DNA of 15,303 nt from Bacteroidales bacterium (GTDB taxonomy: Bacteria > Bacteroidota > Bacteroidia > Bacteroidales > JAOZVK01). Every line of letters begins with the position of its first letter. Position 1 is the stretch's first letter. A program made the position numbers and the translations under genes. Shown piece after piece: positions 1-6,610 of this stretch. The stretch spans positions 1 to 15,303 of the forward strand of contig JAOZVK010000075.1 of NCBI GenBank assembly GCA_029938185.1. Reading direction: 5' to 3'. Below the pieces are notes generated by a model. That model saw nothing but the letters and a program-made list of their open reading frames with translations, had not been told where the DNA came from and made no database searches.

Positions 1-190
1 TTATTAAATACTAATAAAAATGATTTAATAGTTTAATTATCAAATAGTTTTAAGCTCGTAAAGTAGAGCTAATAAAAAACTTAAATAAACTGCTTTTGCT
101 CGTGTTTTATAAACCCACACCATAGGTAAATCTGAAATAGTATAATTATTTATGTGTTAGCAACATAAAGGAATTGAAAAACAAAATTAT

Positions 191-727
191 ATGAACAAAA
201 TATACATTCAATATTATAAAACTAAGATTGGAGAACTTATTTTAGGTTCTTTTGAAGATCAGCTTTGTTTGCTTGATTTCAGATACCGAAAAATGCGTTT
301 AACGGTAGATAATAGAATAAAAAAAGGCTTAAATAGTGACTACCATGAACAAGACAATGAAATATTGAAAAAAACACGAAAGCAAATTAACGAATATCTT
401 AATGGTAGCAGAAAAGAATTTGAAATACCTTTGTTAATGGTTGGTAGCGATTTTCAAAAACAAGTCTGGAATGCTTTGATAAATGTAAAATATGGAGAAA
501 CAGCATCTTATCTGGATTTAGCAAAAAAAATAAATAATAAAAATGCAGTAAGAGCAGTTGCAGCTGCAAATGGAGCAAATTCAATTGGTATTATAATTCC
601 TTGTCATCGAATTATTGGAAGTGATGGAAAACTTGTAGGTTATGGTGGAGGATTAGCTGTTAAAAAAAGATTGTTGAATTTGGAAAAAAAAGATGTTCCT
701 AATCTTTTTTCTGTGCTTAACTCTTAG
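191..727 (+). CDS. ogt: Methylated-DNA--protein-cysteine methyltransferase
   Basis: Suicide repair protein that moves a methyl or alkyl group from O6-alkylguanine (or O4-alkylthymine) in DNA to its own cysteine. The 178-residue protein has the family signature IIPCHRII at residues 135-142, so Cys138 is the acceptor and His139 its partner. The preceding helix-turn-helix stretch (about 88-132) includes AVRAVAAANGAN with Arg121 as the likely arginine finger. The Gly-rich LVGYGGGL after the active site is typical. Residues 1-80 form the poorly conserved N-terminal domain. Length matches stand-alone Ogt/AGT enzymes, and there is no Ada regulatory domain. It stands alone, about 150 bp before the next operon, with no clear ribosome binding site. 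Downstream is an A-rich AAAAGTT-type repeat. Its presence near umuDC suggests a DNA-damage cluster (inference). Confidence 0.96.
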   Translation: MNKIYIQYYKTKIGELILGSFEDQLCLLDFRYRKMRLTVDNRIKKGLNSDYHEQDNEILKKTRKQINEYLNGSRKEFEIPLLMVGSDFQKQVWNALINVKYGETASYLDLAKKINNKNAVRAVAAANGANSIGIIIPCHRIIGSDGKLVGYGGGLAVKKRLLNLEKKDVPNLFSVLNS

Positions 728-733
728 CTTAAT

Positions 734-775
734 GAGTTAAAAGTTAAAAACTAAAAATTAAAAACTAAAAGTTTG
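734..775 (+). repeat. A-rich degenerate tandem repeat (family C)
   Basis: A run of roughly 7-11-base units of the form GTTAAAA/ACTAAAA lies just after ogt. The same type of run follows the SRAP gene (5880-5907) and the OB-fold lipoprotein gene (11984-12005), so it is a recurrent 3'-flank repeat and not random AT-richness. No hairpin is evident and no function is known. Confidence 0.5.
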
Positions 776-851
776 TTATAGTTTTTTTAAGTACATTGCC
801 ATTTTATGAAAAAAACATCAAAAAATACACTTAATACTTTGAACTATTTAC

Positions 852-859
852 TAATTTTG
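852..859 (+). promoter_or_regulatory. Putative Bacteroidota -7 box for the EAD/ATPase module
   Basis: TAATTTTG fits the Bacteroidota -7 consensus TAnnTTTG and ends 20 bases before the ATG at 880, a normal position for a short leader. No TTG-type -33 element is seen at the usual spacing. The call rests on the -7 box and position only. Confidence 0.4.
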
Positions 860-879
860 TATTAAACTCAAATAAATAT

Positions 880-2238
880 ATGGAACCTTTAACTTTTGGA
901 GCAATTGGCATGTTTATAGGGAAGTTGCTTATTGGCGAAAGAATAAAAAAACTTACCAATCCTATTTTTGAAAAACATAAAGATTCTTTTATAGATAGAT
1001 TAACAGCTGTAATTCACTCAACTATTGATAAATACATAAATGAAAATAATGTTCCAGATTCTAACAATAAATATGGATTTTATAAATCGCAAAAAATTAT
1101 TGATTTATTGTTAAAATACAGATATTATGAAAATCCTGACTTTAACTCTGCATACATTTCTGACGAATTAAACAAGGATAACAGATTATTTAAAACAACT
1201 CCCGAACAAATAGATTTGTTTTTAAGCTATTTTAATAATAAAGTAACTCAAAACGAAACACTTCTCAATCTTGAAATTGAAAAAGGATACAAACAAAAAG
1301 TATTTGATGTCTATTCAAAATTAGACATAGTAATTGAATTAATAAAAAATAACAGCGAAACTCATAATAAAATAAGTATTGACGGTAATAATAATTATGT
1401 TTTCCAAGATATAAATAATTCTAAAATAATTATAGCTTCAGAAAATTTATCAATATTAAAAGATGCTTTAAATATTATTTCAGAACAAATAGATTCATCA
1501 TCTGAAAATAATCTTAATGTTATAACAAATCATTTAAACGAAATTGAAGAGAAACAAAAACAATATTATAATTCAATTTTGAATGAATTAAAACCTTTAT
1601 TACATGAGCTTATTGAAATATCAAAAAAGCATAACAAAGATATTTTAAATATAATAATACTTTCAACTTCTTACCAAAACACAACAAACACTGCTACAAT
1701 CAACAGCAACAAAATTCATTCAAAAAGCTGGCAACCATATAATAACAATACAAGCATTGATGAATTATTAAATACATATTCAGAAAAATCATATCTTAAA
1801 ATTAATAAACTATATTTTGAAGATTTGGATTTATTTTCTGCGCAGAATAAACAAGACATACTTGATGATATTTTAGGTGAAAAGGAAAACTTTATCATAA
1901 TAATAGACCCAAAAATTCTCTTAACAAGTAATTATAATGAAATTGTCAATATTTTTAATAACTCTGCAATAGGTGGTTGCATTATTCCAATAGTTGAAAA
2001 TGAAGTAAACGAAGCTATTATTGAAAAAGTAAAAATTAGACTTAACCAATTATATACGCATTTTTTTAAACACTTCCATAAGGAATATATTCAAATTGAA
2101 CTTTTTGTCCCAACAAAAGAAAATTTTTATAGGAGGTTATCTAATATTGCAATATCAAAATTAGGTCGTATTCCCAATAAAAAAACTAAATTAAGTGCTG
2201 AACTTGAAAATCGTTTTGGACAATTATCAAACTTATAA
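880..2238 (+). CDS. Unrecognised conflict-system-like protein, partner of KGGVGR ATPase
   Basis: A 452-residue protein of no family I can name with confidence. Residues 2-20 are hydrophobic and Gly-rich (LTFGAIGMFIGKLLIG), suggesting a membrane-anchoring or amphipathic helix. Residues 35-158 look all-helical, with charged segments. Residues 165-187 hold an Asn/Gly-rich motif (GNNNYVFQDINNSKIII) predicted to form beta strands and resembling linker motifs seen in bacterial conflict proteins. Residues 188-260 look like coiled coil. The C-terminus (about 337-430) reads as an alpha/beta fold: strand FIIIIDP, helix, strand GGCIIPI, long helix, strand IQIELFVP. It faintly resembles the C-terminal part of FxsC/TIR-like proteins, but without catalytic residues I can assign. 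The downstream ATPase gene starts 5 bases after the stop, so co-transcription is very likely. Function is inferred from context only. Confidence 0.8.
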   Translation: MEPLTFGAIGMFIGKLLIGERIKKLTNPIFEKHKDSFIDRLTAVIHSTIDKYINENNVPDSNNKYGFYKSQKIIDLLLKYRYYENPDFNSAYISDELNKDNRLFKTTPEQIDLFLSYFNNKVTQNETLLNLEIEKGYKQKVFDVYSKLDIVIELIKNNSETHNKISIDGNNNYVFQDINNSKIIIASENLSILKDALNIISEQIDSSSENNLNVITNHLNEIEEKQKQYYNSILNELKPLLHELIEISKKHNKDILNIIILSTSYQNTTNTATINSNKIHSKSWQPYNNNTSIDELLNTYSEKSYLKINKLYFEDLDLFSAQNKQDILDDILGEKENFIIIIDPKILLTSNYNEIVNIFNNSAIGGCIIPIVENEVNEAIIEKVKIRLNQLYTHFFKHFHKEYIQIELFVPTKENFYRRLSNIAISKLGRIPNKKTKLSAELENRFGQLSNL

Positions 2239-2243
2239 AAACC

Positions 2244-3566
2244 ATGATAGTAACATTTTATTCATACAAAGGTGGTGTAGGCAGAACACAATTAGTTGCA
2301 AATTTAGCAAGCTATCTTGCCCTATACAAAAATAGAAAAATTTTATTGTTAGACTGGGATTTAGAAGCCCCTGGTTTAGATACTTTTTTTAATATTAATC
2401 GAAAAAAAATTAAAGCCGGATTAATCGAATTATTATATGATTATATAAAACTGATAAAAAATAACGAAGAAGCTGAAATTAAAGATTTACCTTTTTTTAA
2501 GGAAGAACATTTTATTAAAAAAGGGAATATACATTTAATTGCTGCTGGAAATTATAATGAAAATTATAAAGACAAAATTAATGATTTTAAATGGGACGAG
2601 TTTTATAATTACAAATCAGGCAATTACTACATTGAGTTTTTAAAGAAGGAACTAAATAAACTTGATTATGATTATGTTTTTATTGACAGCCGAACAGGTG
2701 TAACAGATTATTCAGGGATTTGTAATATTCAGATGCCAGAAGTAAATGTGCTTGTTGTTGCCCCTTCAAAACAAAACCTTACTGGAGCCAAAGCTATGGC
2801 TGATGATATTAAAAATTCGCCATATACAAAAGATAAATTCCGACAGCCGATTGTTATGCCAATTTTATCTCGCTTAGATTTGACAACAAATGAGCAAGCT
2901 AATAAATGGTATAAGCTGTTTTCAGATGGTTTTTCCAAAGAAATTGAATTTTTAATCCATGAAATTCAAAAATATGTAGAAATACCTGATAGTTTTGGTA
3001 GATATAGAGATAATACAATGTTACAATATGTTAATGAATTAGCTTATGGTGAAGAAATATTATTTAAATCAAAACAAAAAGAAATAAACTCTCTATCAAT
3101 TGAATATAAATTTGCTGTAATAGGCGAGTTTATAGAAATTTTAAAATTAAAAAAGAGCTATACATATTCAAGCGTATATAAACTGACAAATAGCGGATAT
3201 TTTAAAAATAAAAGTATTAATCTAATTAATTTAACAGGAAGACAAAAGAAAGAATTAAGAGATGCAATGATTAGTGCTTTTCCTACTTATGCAGAATTAG
3301 CAATGGTTGTGGATTATGGTTTGGATATTCGGCTTAACCAAATTAGCACTTCGTTGAACTTATCAATAACTGCTTACGAAATAATACAGTGGGCAATTGC
3401 TCATAGAAAACTTGGAAAATTAATTAAGGAAATGTATAATGAAAATCCTGAAAATCCCCTAATAAGAGATTTTTATAAACAAATAGATAAAAACATAAAT
3501 CAATATGGAGAAAAAACAATAAATATTGAAAATATAAATGGTAATAAAAATATAAATATTAATTGA
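2244..3566 (+). CDS. KGGVGR-variant ParA/MinD-type ATPase with C-terminal EAD1-like domain
   Basis: A 440-residue protein. Residues 1-300 are a SIMIBI-class P-loop ATPase. The deviant Walker A is YKGGVGRT (8-15), where the second lysine of KGGxGKT is replaced by Arg14. LLDWDLEAPG (35-44) is the switch I/A' region and YVFIDSRTG (144-152) is Walker B. This KGGVGR subgroup occurs mainly in NTP-dependent conflict operons and not in chromosome partition. Residues about 329-409 (LTGRQKKELRDAMISAFP, then AIAHRKLGKLIKEM and NPENPLIRDF) match the pattern of effector-associated domain 1, a helical adaptor that recruits effectors bearing the same domain. The tail (425-440) is an Asn-rich INIENINGNKNININ segment, echoing the motif in the upstream partner. 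Membership in ParA/MinD is certain, the EAD1 call is strong, and the defence role is inference. It is not a ParA of a parABS system: no parB or parS is seen. Confidence 0.9.
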   Translation: MIVTFYSYKGGVGRTQLVANLASYLALYKNRKILLLDWDLEAPGLDTFFNINRKKIKAGLIELLYDYIKLIKNNEEAEIKDLPFFKEEHFIKKGNIHLIAAGNYNENYKDKINDFKWDEFYNYKSGNYYIEFLKKELNKLDYDYVFIDSRTGVTDYSGICNIQMPEVNVLVVAPSKQNLTGAKAMADDIKNSPYTKDKFRQPIVMPILSRLDLTTNEQANKWYKLFSDGFSKEIEFLIHEIQKYVEIPDSFGRYRDNTMLQYVNELAYGEEILFKSKQKEINSLSIEYKFAVIGEFIEILKLKKSYTYSSVYKLTNSGYFKNKSINLINLTGRQKKELRDAMISAFPTYAELAMVVDYGLDIRLNQISTSLNLSITAYEIIQWAIAHRKLGKLIKEMYNENPENPLIRDFYKQIDKNINQYGEKTINIENINGNKNININ

Positions 3567-3579
3567 TAATTATATTTTT

Positions 3580-3669
3580 CAGTTTTTCGACATTTGTTTT
3601 CATATAATTAACAATATAACAGTAGTTTGTGAAAATGCATAAGCAACATTAAATAGGTCGAAGACCTTA
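3580..3669 (-). repeat. Family A interspersed repeat, upstream of umuD
   Basis: Reverse-orientation copy of the roughly 100-bp family A. It runs from the GTCGAAAAACT-like end (as TTTTTCGACAT) through GCATAAGC (3637-3644) to the hairpin AGGTC-GAA-GACCT (3655-3667). The hairpin sits only about 10-25 bases before the possible umuD starts, so the repeat forms the proximal leader of the umuDC operon. Confidence 0.75.
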
Positions 3670-3675
3670 GTAAGA

Positions 3676-4140
3676 ATGTTTATAGAAATAAAAATGGAAA
3701 TAGATAATATACAAAATAACAATATTATAGATTTTTTTCCTGTATCAACTGATATTGATATTGAGTTACCATTAGTAGAAGGTATAAGTGCGGGATTTCC
3801 TTCACCAGCTCAAGATTTTATTGATGTATCAATTGACCTAAATAAAGAGTTTATAAAAAACCCTTCTTCAACTTTTTTTGGGCGTGTAAATGGCGATTCG
3901 ATGAAAGATTTGGGTATTGATAGTGGTGATTTGCTTATTATTGACAAAAGCTTAGAGCCAACAAACGGGAGAGTTGCAGTATGTTTTATAGATGGTGAGT
4001 TTACGATGAAAAAAATTAAAATCGAAAAAAATTACTGTTGGCTTATTCCTGCCAACAAAAAATATAAACCTATAAAAGTAACTGCCGATAACGAGTTTAT
4101 AGTCTGGGGGATAGTAATTCATGTAATAAAATCATTCTAA
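3676..4140 (+). CDS. umuD: UmuD-like S24 self-cleaving protease, Pol V subunit precursor
   Basis: LexA/UmuD-fold protein that is expected to cleave itself when RecA filaments form and, in its short form, to join UmuC as translesion polymerase V. Of 154 residues, Ala39-Gly40 (GISAGFPSP) is the predicted scissile bond, GDSM supplies nucleophile Ser75, and FTMKKI supplies Lys112. The Ser-Lys spacing of 37 equals that of E. coli UmuD (Ser60/Lys97). There is no N-terminal DNA-binding domain, so this is UmuD and not LexA. The start is uncertain: Met7 at 3694 would give 148 residues, closer to the family, and lies farther from the repeat hairpin. The umuC ATG follows the stop codon directly. No classical SOS box was found. 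Confidence 0.95.
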   Translation: MFIEIKMEIDNIQNNNIIDFFPVSTDIDIELPLVEGISAGFPSPAQDFIDVSIDLNKEFIKNPSSTFFGRVNGDSMKDLGIDSGDLLIIDKSLEPTNGRVAVCFIDGEFTMKKIKIEKNYCWLIPANKKYKPIKVTADNEFIVWGIVIHVIKSF

Positions 4141-5397
4141 ATGTTTGCTTTAATAGATTGCAATAATTTTTATGCATCGTGCGAACGGGTATTTAAACCC
4201 GATTTGAACAATAAACCTATAGTAGTGCTTTCGAACAACGATGGTTGTGTAATAGCGCGAAGCAATGAAGCCAAAGCATTTATACCGATGGCAGCACCTG
4301 CTTATAAATATGAAAAAATATTCAAAGAAAACAATATTCATGTTTTTTCTGCAAACTTTGCTCTATACGGCGATATGAGTAAAAGAGTTATGAATACTAT
4401 AGTATCTTTTGCACCCGAAATAGAAATTTACAGTATAGATGAAGCTTTTTTGAAATTTGACAATTGTAAATTCATTAATTTTCAAGAGTATGGACAAAAA
4501 ATATTGAATAAAGTTACAAAATCGACAGGTATACCTGTTAGTGTTGGTTTTGCTCCTACAAAGGCACTTTCAAAAGTTGCTAACAATATTGCAAAAAAAT
4601 TTGGTGAAAAAACAAAAGGCGTATATGTTATAGATACTGAGGAAAAAAGGATAAAAGCACTAAAATGGCTACCAGTTGGCGATATTTGGGGAGTAGGAAG
4701 AAAACATGCCAAAAAATTAAAAAAAATTGATATTCTGAATGCTTATAAATTTACTCAATTGCCCGATGCGTGGGTTAAAAAAAACATGTCAATAATAGGC
4801 TTGCGATTAAAAAAAGATTTGGAAGGAAAACTTACTTTAGATTTAGAAAAAAGAATTGCTCGAAAAAATATTGCTACAACAAGAACTTTTGAACAAAATC
4901 ATACCGATTATGAACCAATAAAAGAGCGTGTTACAACATTTGCTGTTAGCTGTGCCGAAAAATTAAGAAAACAACATTCTTGTTGCAACTCAATTATGAT
5001 ATTTATTCAAACCAACAGGCACAGGAAAGACTTAGCTCAATACAACAAAAATATTGTTATCGAATTGCCATATCCAACTAACTCAAGCATAGAAATTACT
5101 AAATTTGCTGTCAAAGGATTAGAGCAAATCTATAAAAAAGGATTATATTATAAAAAAGCTGGTGTTATAGTAATGAATTTTGTACCCGAAAACGAAAGGC
5201 AAATGTCTTTGTTTGAGAACTCAAATCCCAAGCATAAACAACTAATGAAAGTGATTGATAATATTAATAAAAATATTGGTTCTCAAAAAATAAAGCTTGC
5301 AAGCCAGGATTTAGATCGAACATGGAAAATGAAACAAGAGCATCTGTCTCCAAGATATACAACAAAACTTGACGAAATAATTACAGTAAATGTATAA
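4141..5397 (+). CDS. umuC: DNA polymerase V catalytic subunit (Y family)
   Basis: Error-prone translesion DNA polymerase. The 418-residue length matches UmuC (422 in E. coli). The active-site carboxylates are Asp6 in ALIDCNNFYASCE and Asp100/Glu101 in IYSIDEAFL. The fingers/palm motif VVLSNNDGCVIARS (28-41) is intact. The thumb/helix-hairpin-helix region is around 175-200 (GDIWGVGRKHAKKL) and the little finger about 235-350. QMSLF at 354-358 is a likely sliding-clamp binding motif. The C-terminal block (about 383-418, LASQDL, SPRYTTKLDEI) is the UmuC-specific tail. The gene begins immediately after the umuD stop, implying translational coupling. All key residues are present, so it should be active. 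Confidence 0.98.
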   Translation: MFALIDCNNFYASCERVFKPDLNNKPIVVLSNNDGCVIARSNEAKAFIPMAAPAYKYEKIFKENNIHVFSANFALYGDMSKRVMNTIVSFAPEIEIYSIDEAFLKFDNCKFINFQEYGQKILNKVTKSTGIPVSVGFAPTKALSKVANNIAKKFGEKTKGVYVIDTEEKRIKALKWLPVGDIWGVGRKHAKKLKKIDILNAYKFTQLPDAWVKKNMSIIGLRLKKDLEGKLTLDLEKRIARKNIATTRTFEQNHTDYEPIKERVTTFAVSCAEKLRKQHSCCNSIMIFIQTNRHRKDLAQYNKNIVIELPYPTNSSIEITKFAVKGLEQIYKKGLYYKKAGVIVMNFVPENERQMSLFENSNPKHKQLMKVIDNINKNIGSQKIKLASQDLDRTWKMKQEHLSPRYTTKLDEIITVNV

Positions 5398-5399
5398 AA

Positions 5400-5879
5400 A
5401 TGTGTTTTTTTAGCAACCAAACAAAAAATGCTATGGAACTTGAAAATAGATTCAATGGAAAAATCAGGAATTATGATAATTTGAAAAAAAAAGAGTATAT
5501 AAATGGTTTCTCGTTTCCCAAAACACCAGTTATTGCAAACAATAAACTGGATACTATTCAGCACTTTCAGTGGGGCTTAGTTCCTTTTTGGGCAAAAGAT
5601 GATAGTATTAAAAAATATACTTTAAATGCCAGGATAGAAACATTAAAAGAAAAGCCTTCGTATAAGAATTCTGTAAACAAAAGATGTTTGATAGTTGCAA
5701 ATGGATTTTATGAATGGCAATGGCTTGATGCAAAAGGCAAAAAAAAACAAAAATATTTAATTTCTTTAGCAGATAATAAATTATTTGCATTTGCAGGTAT
5801 TTGGTCGGAATGGCTTAACAAAAAAACCAGCGAAATAATTAGTTCATACAGTATTGTAACTACCAAAGCAAACGAATAG
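5400..5879 (+). CDS. SRAP-domain (YedK/HMCES-like) protein, C-terminally truncated
   Basis: SRAP proteins cross-link to abasic sites in single-stranded DNA through Cys2 and protect them. Cys2 is present after Met1 removal, Asn76 lies in LNARIET and Glu105 in NGFYEW, corresponding to the YedK active-site residues. WGLVPFWAKD (58-67) is also conserved. The protein ends at residue 159 in SIVTTKANE, exactly where family members normally run into an I-H-x-R-M-P block carrying the catalytic His (His160 in YedK) and about 50-60 more residues. The base after the TAG is already family C repeat, and I see no His-block coding in any frame downstream. The gene lies 2 bases after umuC, so it is the third gene of the operon. 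It is either a decaying gene or a shortened variant with altered chemistry; decay is more likely. Confidence 0.9.
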   Translation: MCFFSNQTKNAMELENRFNGKIRNYDNLKKKEYINGFSFPKTPVIANNKLDTIQHFQWGLVPFWAKDDSIKKYTLNARIETLKEKPSYKNSVNKRCLIVANGFYEWQWLDAKGKKKQKYLISLADNKLFAFAGIWSEWLNKKTSEIISSYSIVTTKANE

Positions 5880-5944
5880 TTGAAAGTTAAAAGCTAAAAG
5901 TTAAAAGTTTGCTTGCGCCTGATAAATAATACAATATAAAAATA
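5880..5944 (+). repeat. Family C repeat following the truncated SRAP gene
   Basis: An AAAAGTTAAAAGCT-type run, then TTTGCTTGCGCCTGATAAA and AATATAAAAA. The same order recurs at 11984-12043 after the OB-fold lipoprotein gene (TTTGCTTACACCTGATAAA). It begins right at the premature stop of the SRAP gene, which suggests the repeat or an associated deletion replaced that gene's 3' end. Confidence 0.6.
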
Positions 5945-5964
5945 ATTGAAATAATTTAACAATT

Positions 5965-6055
5965 ATGGAAACTCAAAATTTTGCAGAACAAAAAATATCA
6001 TTAGTTCAAACAATTCTTAAATGATATTGATAAAATTTATCAAATACAATCATAA
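5965..6055 (+). pseudogene. 5' remnant of a small hypothetical gene
   Basis: An ATG at 5965 opens METQNFAEQKISLVQTILK, which stops at a TGA (6022-6024). Shifting one frame at about 6017 continues sensibly as LNDIDKIYQIQS until a TAA (6053-6055) supplied by the first bases of the inserted family A repeat. The style (METQ...KISLVQTI) matches N-termini of small Bacteroidota addiction-module-like or hypothetical proteins. I read this as the 5' part of the gene whose 3' part is at 6271-6486, broken by one frameshift and a repeat insertion. The interpretation is inference; the frames and stops are directly visible. Confidence 0.45.
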
Positions 6056-6156
6056 GGTCTTCGACCTATTTAATGTTGCTTACGCGTTTTTACAAACTAT
6101 TGTTATATAGTTAATTGCAATAATACAGATACCGAAGAACTTTTGTTAGACTACTT
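6053..6156 (+). repeat. Family A interspersed repeat, complete copy
   Basis: Forward copy. It starts with TAAG and the perfect stem AGGTC (6055-6059) / GACCT (6063-6067) with triloop TTC. GCTTACGC follows at 6078-6085. It ends with a CCGAAGAACTTTTGTTAGAC variant of the conserved end and CTACTTA. It appears to interrupt a small gene. Confidence 0.75.
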
Positions 6157-6164
6157 ATAAGTAG

Positions 6165-6256
6165 GTTATTGTATAAAATCGACACTTTGTAAAGTTGTAA
6201 CTTGCTGTAATTCTGGCGTAAGCAAAATTGTTAATTGTCCATTATTCATTGTTAAT
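6165..6256 (+). repeat. Family D repeat
   Basis: The segment from TATAAAATCGACACTTTGTA through GGCGTAAGC (6215-6223) to TTGTTAATTGTCCATT recurs in inverted orientation at about 14809-14899, next to the ferritin gene. In both places the core ACTTTGTAAAGTTGTAACTT is almost unchanged. It is fused directly to a family A copy here but not at the other site. Confidence 0.7.
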
Positions 6257-6270
6257 TACTTATAAATAAA

Positions 6271-6486
6271 ATGCTTCAGCAAAAACAAGAAATAGATAAT
6301 GAATTTGATGCTAAAACATTATCTTTTTCTGATTGGAATAAGCAGTTTGATGACGATATGGATTTAGATTCTTTTACAGAATATGGAATGACAGTTCGGG
6401 ATTTTCGTTTAAAAATATATAATTCGGAACGACAACAAGGTATGTCAAAAGAAGAGTTTATTAATAAAGTAAATAGTTGGAAATGA
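6271..6486 (+). CDS. Small hypothetical protein, possibly 3' part of a split gene
   Basis: A 71-residue acidic, soluble, probably helical protein. I do not recognise a named domain. The pattern TLSFSDWNKQFDDD, EYGMTVRDFRLKIYNSERQ and MSKEEFINKVNSWK looks like the C-terminal half of short Bacteroidota proteins whose N-terminal half resembles the fragment at 5965-6052. The ATG at 6271 may therefore be an internal methionine used by default after repeat insertion. No ribosome binding site is evident. A thioredoxin-like gene follows after 124 bases. It could still be expressed as a short protein; the coding frame itself is convincing, the function unknown. Confidence 0.5.
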   Translation: MLQQKQEIDNEFDAKTLSFSDWNKQFDDDMDLDSFTEYGMTVRDFRLKIYNSERQQGMSKEEFINKVNSWK

Positions 6487-6556
6487 AAAATAAACGAAAA
6501 ACAATTGAATGTACTTGATTTTATTTTTTTTATTAACTGATAATAAATAATAGAAT

Positions 6557-6604
6557 TGCTTAGACGTAAGTAGCATAAAAGGCTCAAAGAACAAATTTTA
6601 TTTT
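6557..6604 (+). repeat. Hairpin spacer motif with broken stem (relative of 7878-7920)
   Basis: GCTTAGACGTAAGTAGCATAAAA is followed by GGCTCAAAGAAC and a T/A-rich tail, ending just before the thioredoxin-like start. It aligns with 7878-7920, where the stem GGCTC-AAA-GAGCC is intact. Here the right arm is degraded to GAACA. Confidence 0.45.
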
Positions 6605-6610
6605 AAAAAT

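Noticed and set aside
2244..3566. Chromosome or plasmid partition ParA
   Set aside because: Walker A is KGGVGR and not KGGxGK, an EAD-like domain is present, and there is no parB or parS-like site.
3676..4140. LexA repressor
   Set aside because: No N-terminal helix-turn-helix, length and spacing match UmuD, and umuC follows directly.
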